Positions 63,243-64,000 of a stretch of DNA of 64,000 bases are shown here, piece by piece. The stretch is from the NCBI RefSeq assembly GCF_013004065.1, contig NZ_CP053084.1, positions 2,914,001-2,978,000 of the forward strand. Direction: 5' to 3'. A program made the position numbers and the translations under genes. Within the stretch, counting starts at the first letter, position 1. Every line of letters starts with the position of its first letter. Origin of the DNA: Limnobacter sp. SAORIC-580. GTDB taxonomy: Bacteria; Pseudomonadota; Gammaproteobacteria; Burkholderiales; Burkholderiaceae_B. A model generated the notes under the pieces. The model did not search any database and was not told the DNA's origin. It saw only the letters and a program-made list of their open reading frames with translations.

Positions 63243-64000
63243 TTACTGCGCTGCCGGGTTTCGGTAGGTCAACAACCTTGGGTCGCGGGCATTGGTGAAG
63301 TCGTAAAGCTCTACGCTGCGGCTCAGCTTTGCACCACCGTCTCGCGTTAGCGGGTTGAACACCAGGTTGGCCGTGCCAGCAACGCTTTGCGTGAAAAAAG
63401 CATCAAACGGCAAGGTGACATACACCCCCTTGTCAAAACTTCCTTCACCAAACTGTTCAGCACTTACGTTGGTACGGGTAAAAAACGCACCCATTTTTAC
63501 ACCGTTGTCGAATACACGGCTAAGGTCTACGGTGGCGCCTTTGTCGCCAGCCAGGTACTGGCCCACACTGGTTTTCACCAAAATGTCTTCAAAACCAGTG
63601 TCCCAATACAGGGTGGCGTGGCCCGTGTTCACCTGGTAGTCGCGCAGGCCAAAGTCTTGCTCAAAATCGCGTTGCTTTACGCTGTTAATATCCAATCCCA
63701 AAGCCACCGTGCTGTTCATTGGCCTGTACAGCACCTCACCACCCACACCAGCAAACATGTCTTCCAGCAAGCCGCCATACGCGGTGTAAAACACATCGCT
63801 TCCCAGCTTGCCGTAATGGGTTAACTGCAGGTTTGGAATGGTGAAATCGGATGTGGTGGCGTATTCGCGCTGGAAAGTGCGTACCCGTGGCAAGTTACTG
63901 GGCGCGGTAAACGTAAACTTGTCGAAGTTGTCCAACAGCGCCGCGCGCACGCGGCCACTGGCCACCGTGCTTTCGGTGAGCTCGTAACTGACATTGCCCA
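63243..64000 (-). CDS. YjbH-like exopolysaccharide protein, C-terminal part
   Basis: The gene runs off the right edge; the frame is open to base 64000 (GNVSYELTES... upstream of an in-frame GTG). The visible 252 residues are rich in beta strands and carry the pattern LRTFQREYATTSDFTIPNLQ..., GLLEDMFAGVGGEVLYRP and the end SVELYDFTNARDPRLLTYRNP, like YjbH/WbfB-type outer-membrane proteins linked to exopolysaccharide export. The N-terminal part lies outside this window. Confidence 0.75.
   Translation of the reverse strand, partial: GNVSYELTESTVASGRVRAALLDNFDKFTFTAPSNLPRVRTFQREYATTSDFTIPNLQLTHYGKLGSDVFYTAYGGLLEDMFAGVGGEVLYRPMNSTVALGLDINSVKQRDFEQDFGLRDYQVNTGHATLYWDTGFEDILVKTSVGQYLAGDKGATVDLSRVFDNGVKMGAFFTRTNVSAEQFGEGSFDKGVYVTLPFDAFFTQSVAGTANLVFNPLTRDGGAKLSRSVELYDFTNARDPRLLTYRNPAAQ

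Overview
The window looks like a chromosomal segment of a Gram-negative betaproteobacterium of the Burkholderiales. The clues are moderate GC, outer-membrane lipid and LPS transport genes (mla, lpt, lolB), the kdsDC-lptCAB-rpoN-hpf-ptsN-hprK-rapZ block, and the order mutM / TPR lipoprotein / lolB-ispE-tRNA-Gln-prs-rplY. A Limnobacter-like organism would fit, but this is an inference from gene order and protein style; no marker gene was compared. Most of the sequence is ordinary core genome, with accessory islands set between conserved blocks.

Layout. 1-3121 (minus strand): mlaFED-mlaA-mlaC, phospholipid transport for outer-membrane asymmetry. 3289-11157 (plus): a tightly overlapped eight-gene type IV pilus / type II secretion-like operon (lipoprotein secretin with a TPR-like tail, short ATPase, platform protein, two single-TM assembly proteins, three prepilin-like proteins). 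11167-13167: a CPA2 cation/proton antiporter. 13274-21042: Kdo synthesis, LPS transport, sigma-54, hibernation factor and nitrogen-PTS regulation, preceded by a sequence that fits both a sigma-54 and an extended -10 promoter. 20995-28115: DNA repair (mutY, mutM), lipoprotein localisation, isoprenoid synthesis, tRNA-Gln, prs and rplY. 28221-34066: exoD, an Lrp-type regulator, leuA, pth, a patatin-like protein and ychF. 34172-36359: an accessory insert with an AsmA-like protein and a small two-gene locus that looks like a toxin-antitoxin pair of unusual design. 36447-43527: ferredoxin, coaD, rsmD, two M16 peptidases, ftsY and ftsEX.

43606-64000 is an accessory and cell-surface region. It begins with a Fic protein carrying an N-terminal region resembling AbiEi antitoxins. 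It then holds dTDP-rhamnose genes (rfbD, rfbB, rfbC, rfbA, in two separate groups), a CheY-like regulator, a NusG/RfaH-like antiterminator, a Fur-box-preceded TonB receptor, a hybrid histidine kinase, GDP-fucose genes (manC, fcl, gmd), a HipB-like regulator coupled to a HipA-N-terminal-like protein without a kinase domain, a WecA/MraY-type glycan initiator and the end of a YjbH-type exopolysaccharide gene. The sugar-nucleotide genes, initiating transferase and RfaH-like factor together suggest an O-antigen or exopolysaccharide containing rhamnose and fucose (or a relative). The polymer-specific glycosyltransferases are not in this window.

The best candidates for something undescribed are the compact pilus-like operon with its cysteine-rich prepilin, the MqsRA-like locus whose second protein has a zinc-finger plus ribbon-helix-helix layout, the AbiEi-like/Fic fusion, the kinase-less HipB/HipA-N pair, and a structured repeat element between rfbD and rfbB. 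No CRISPR array, prophage or insertion sequence was seen.
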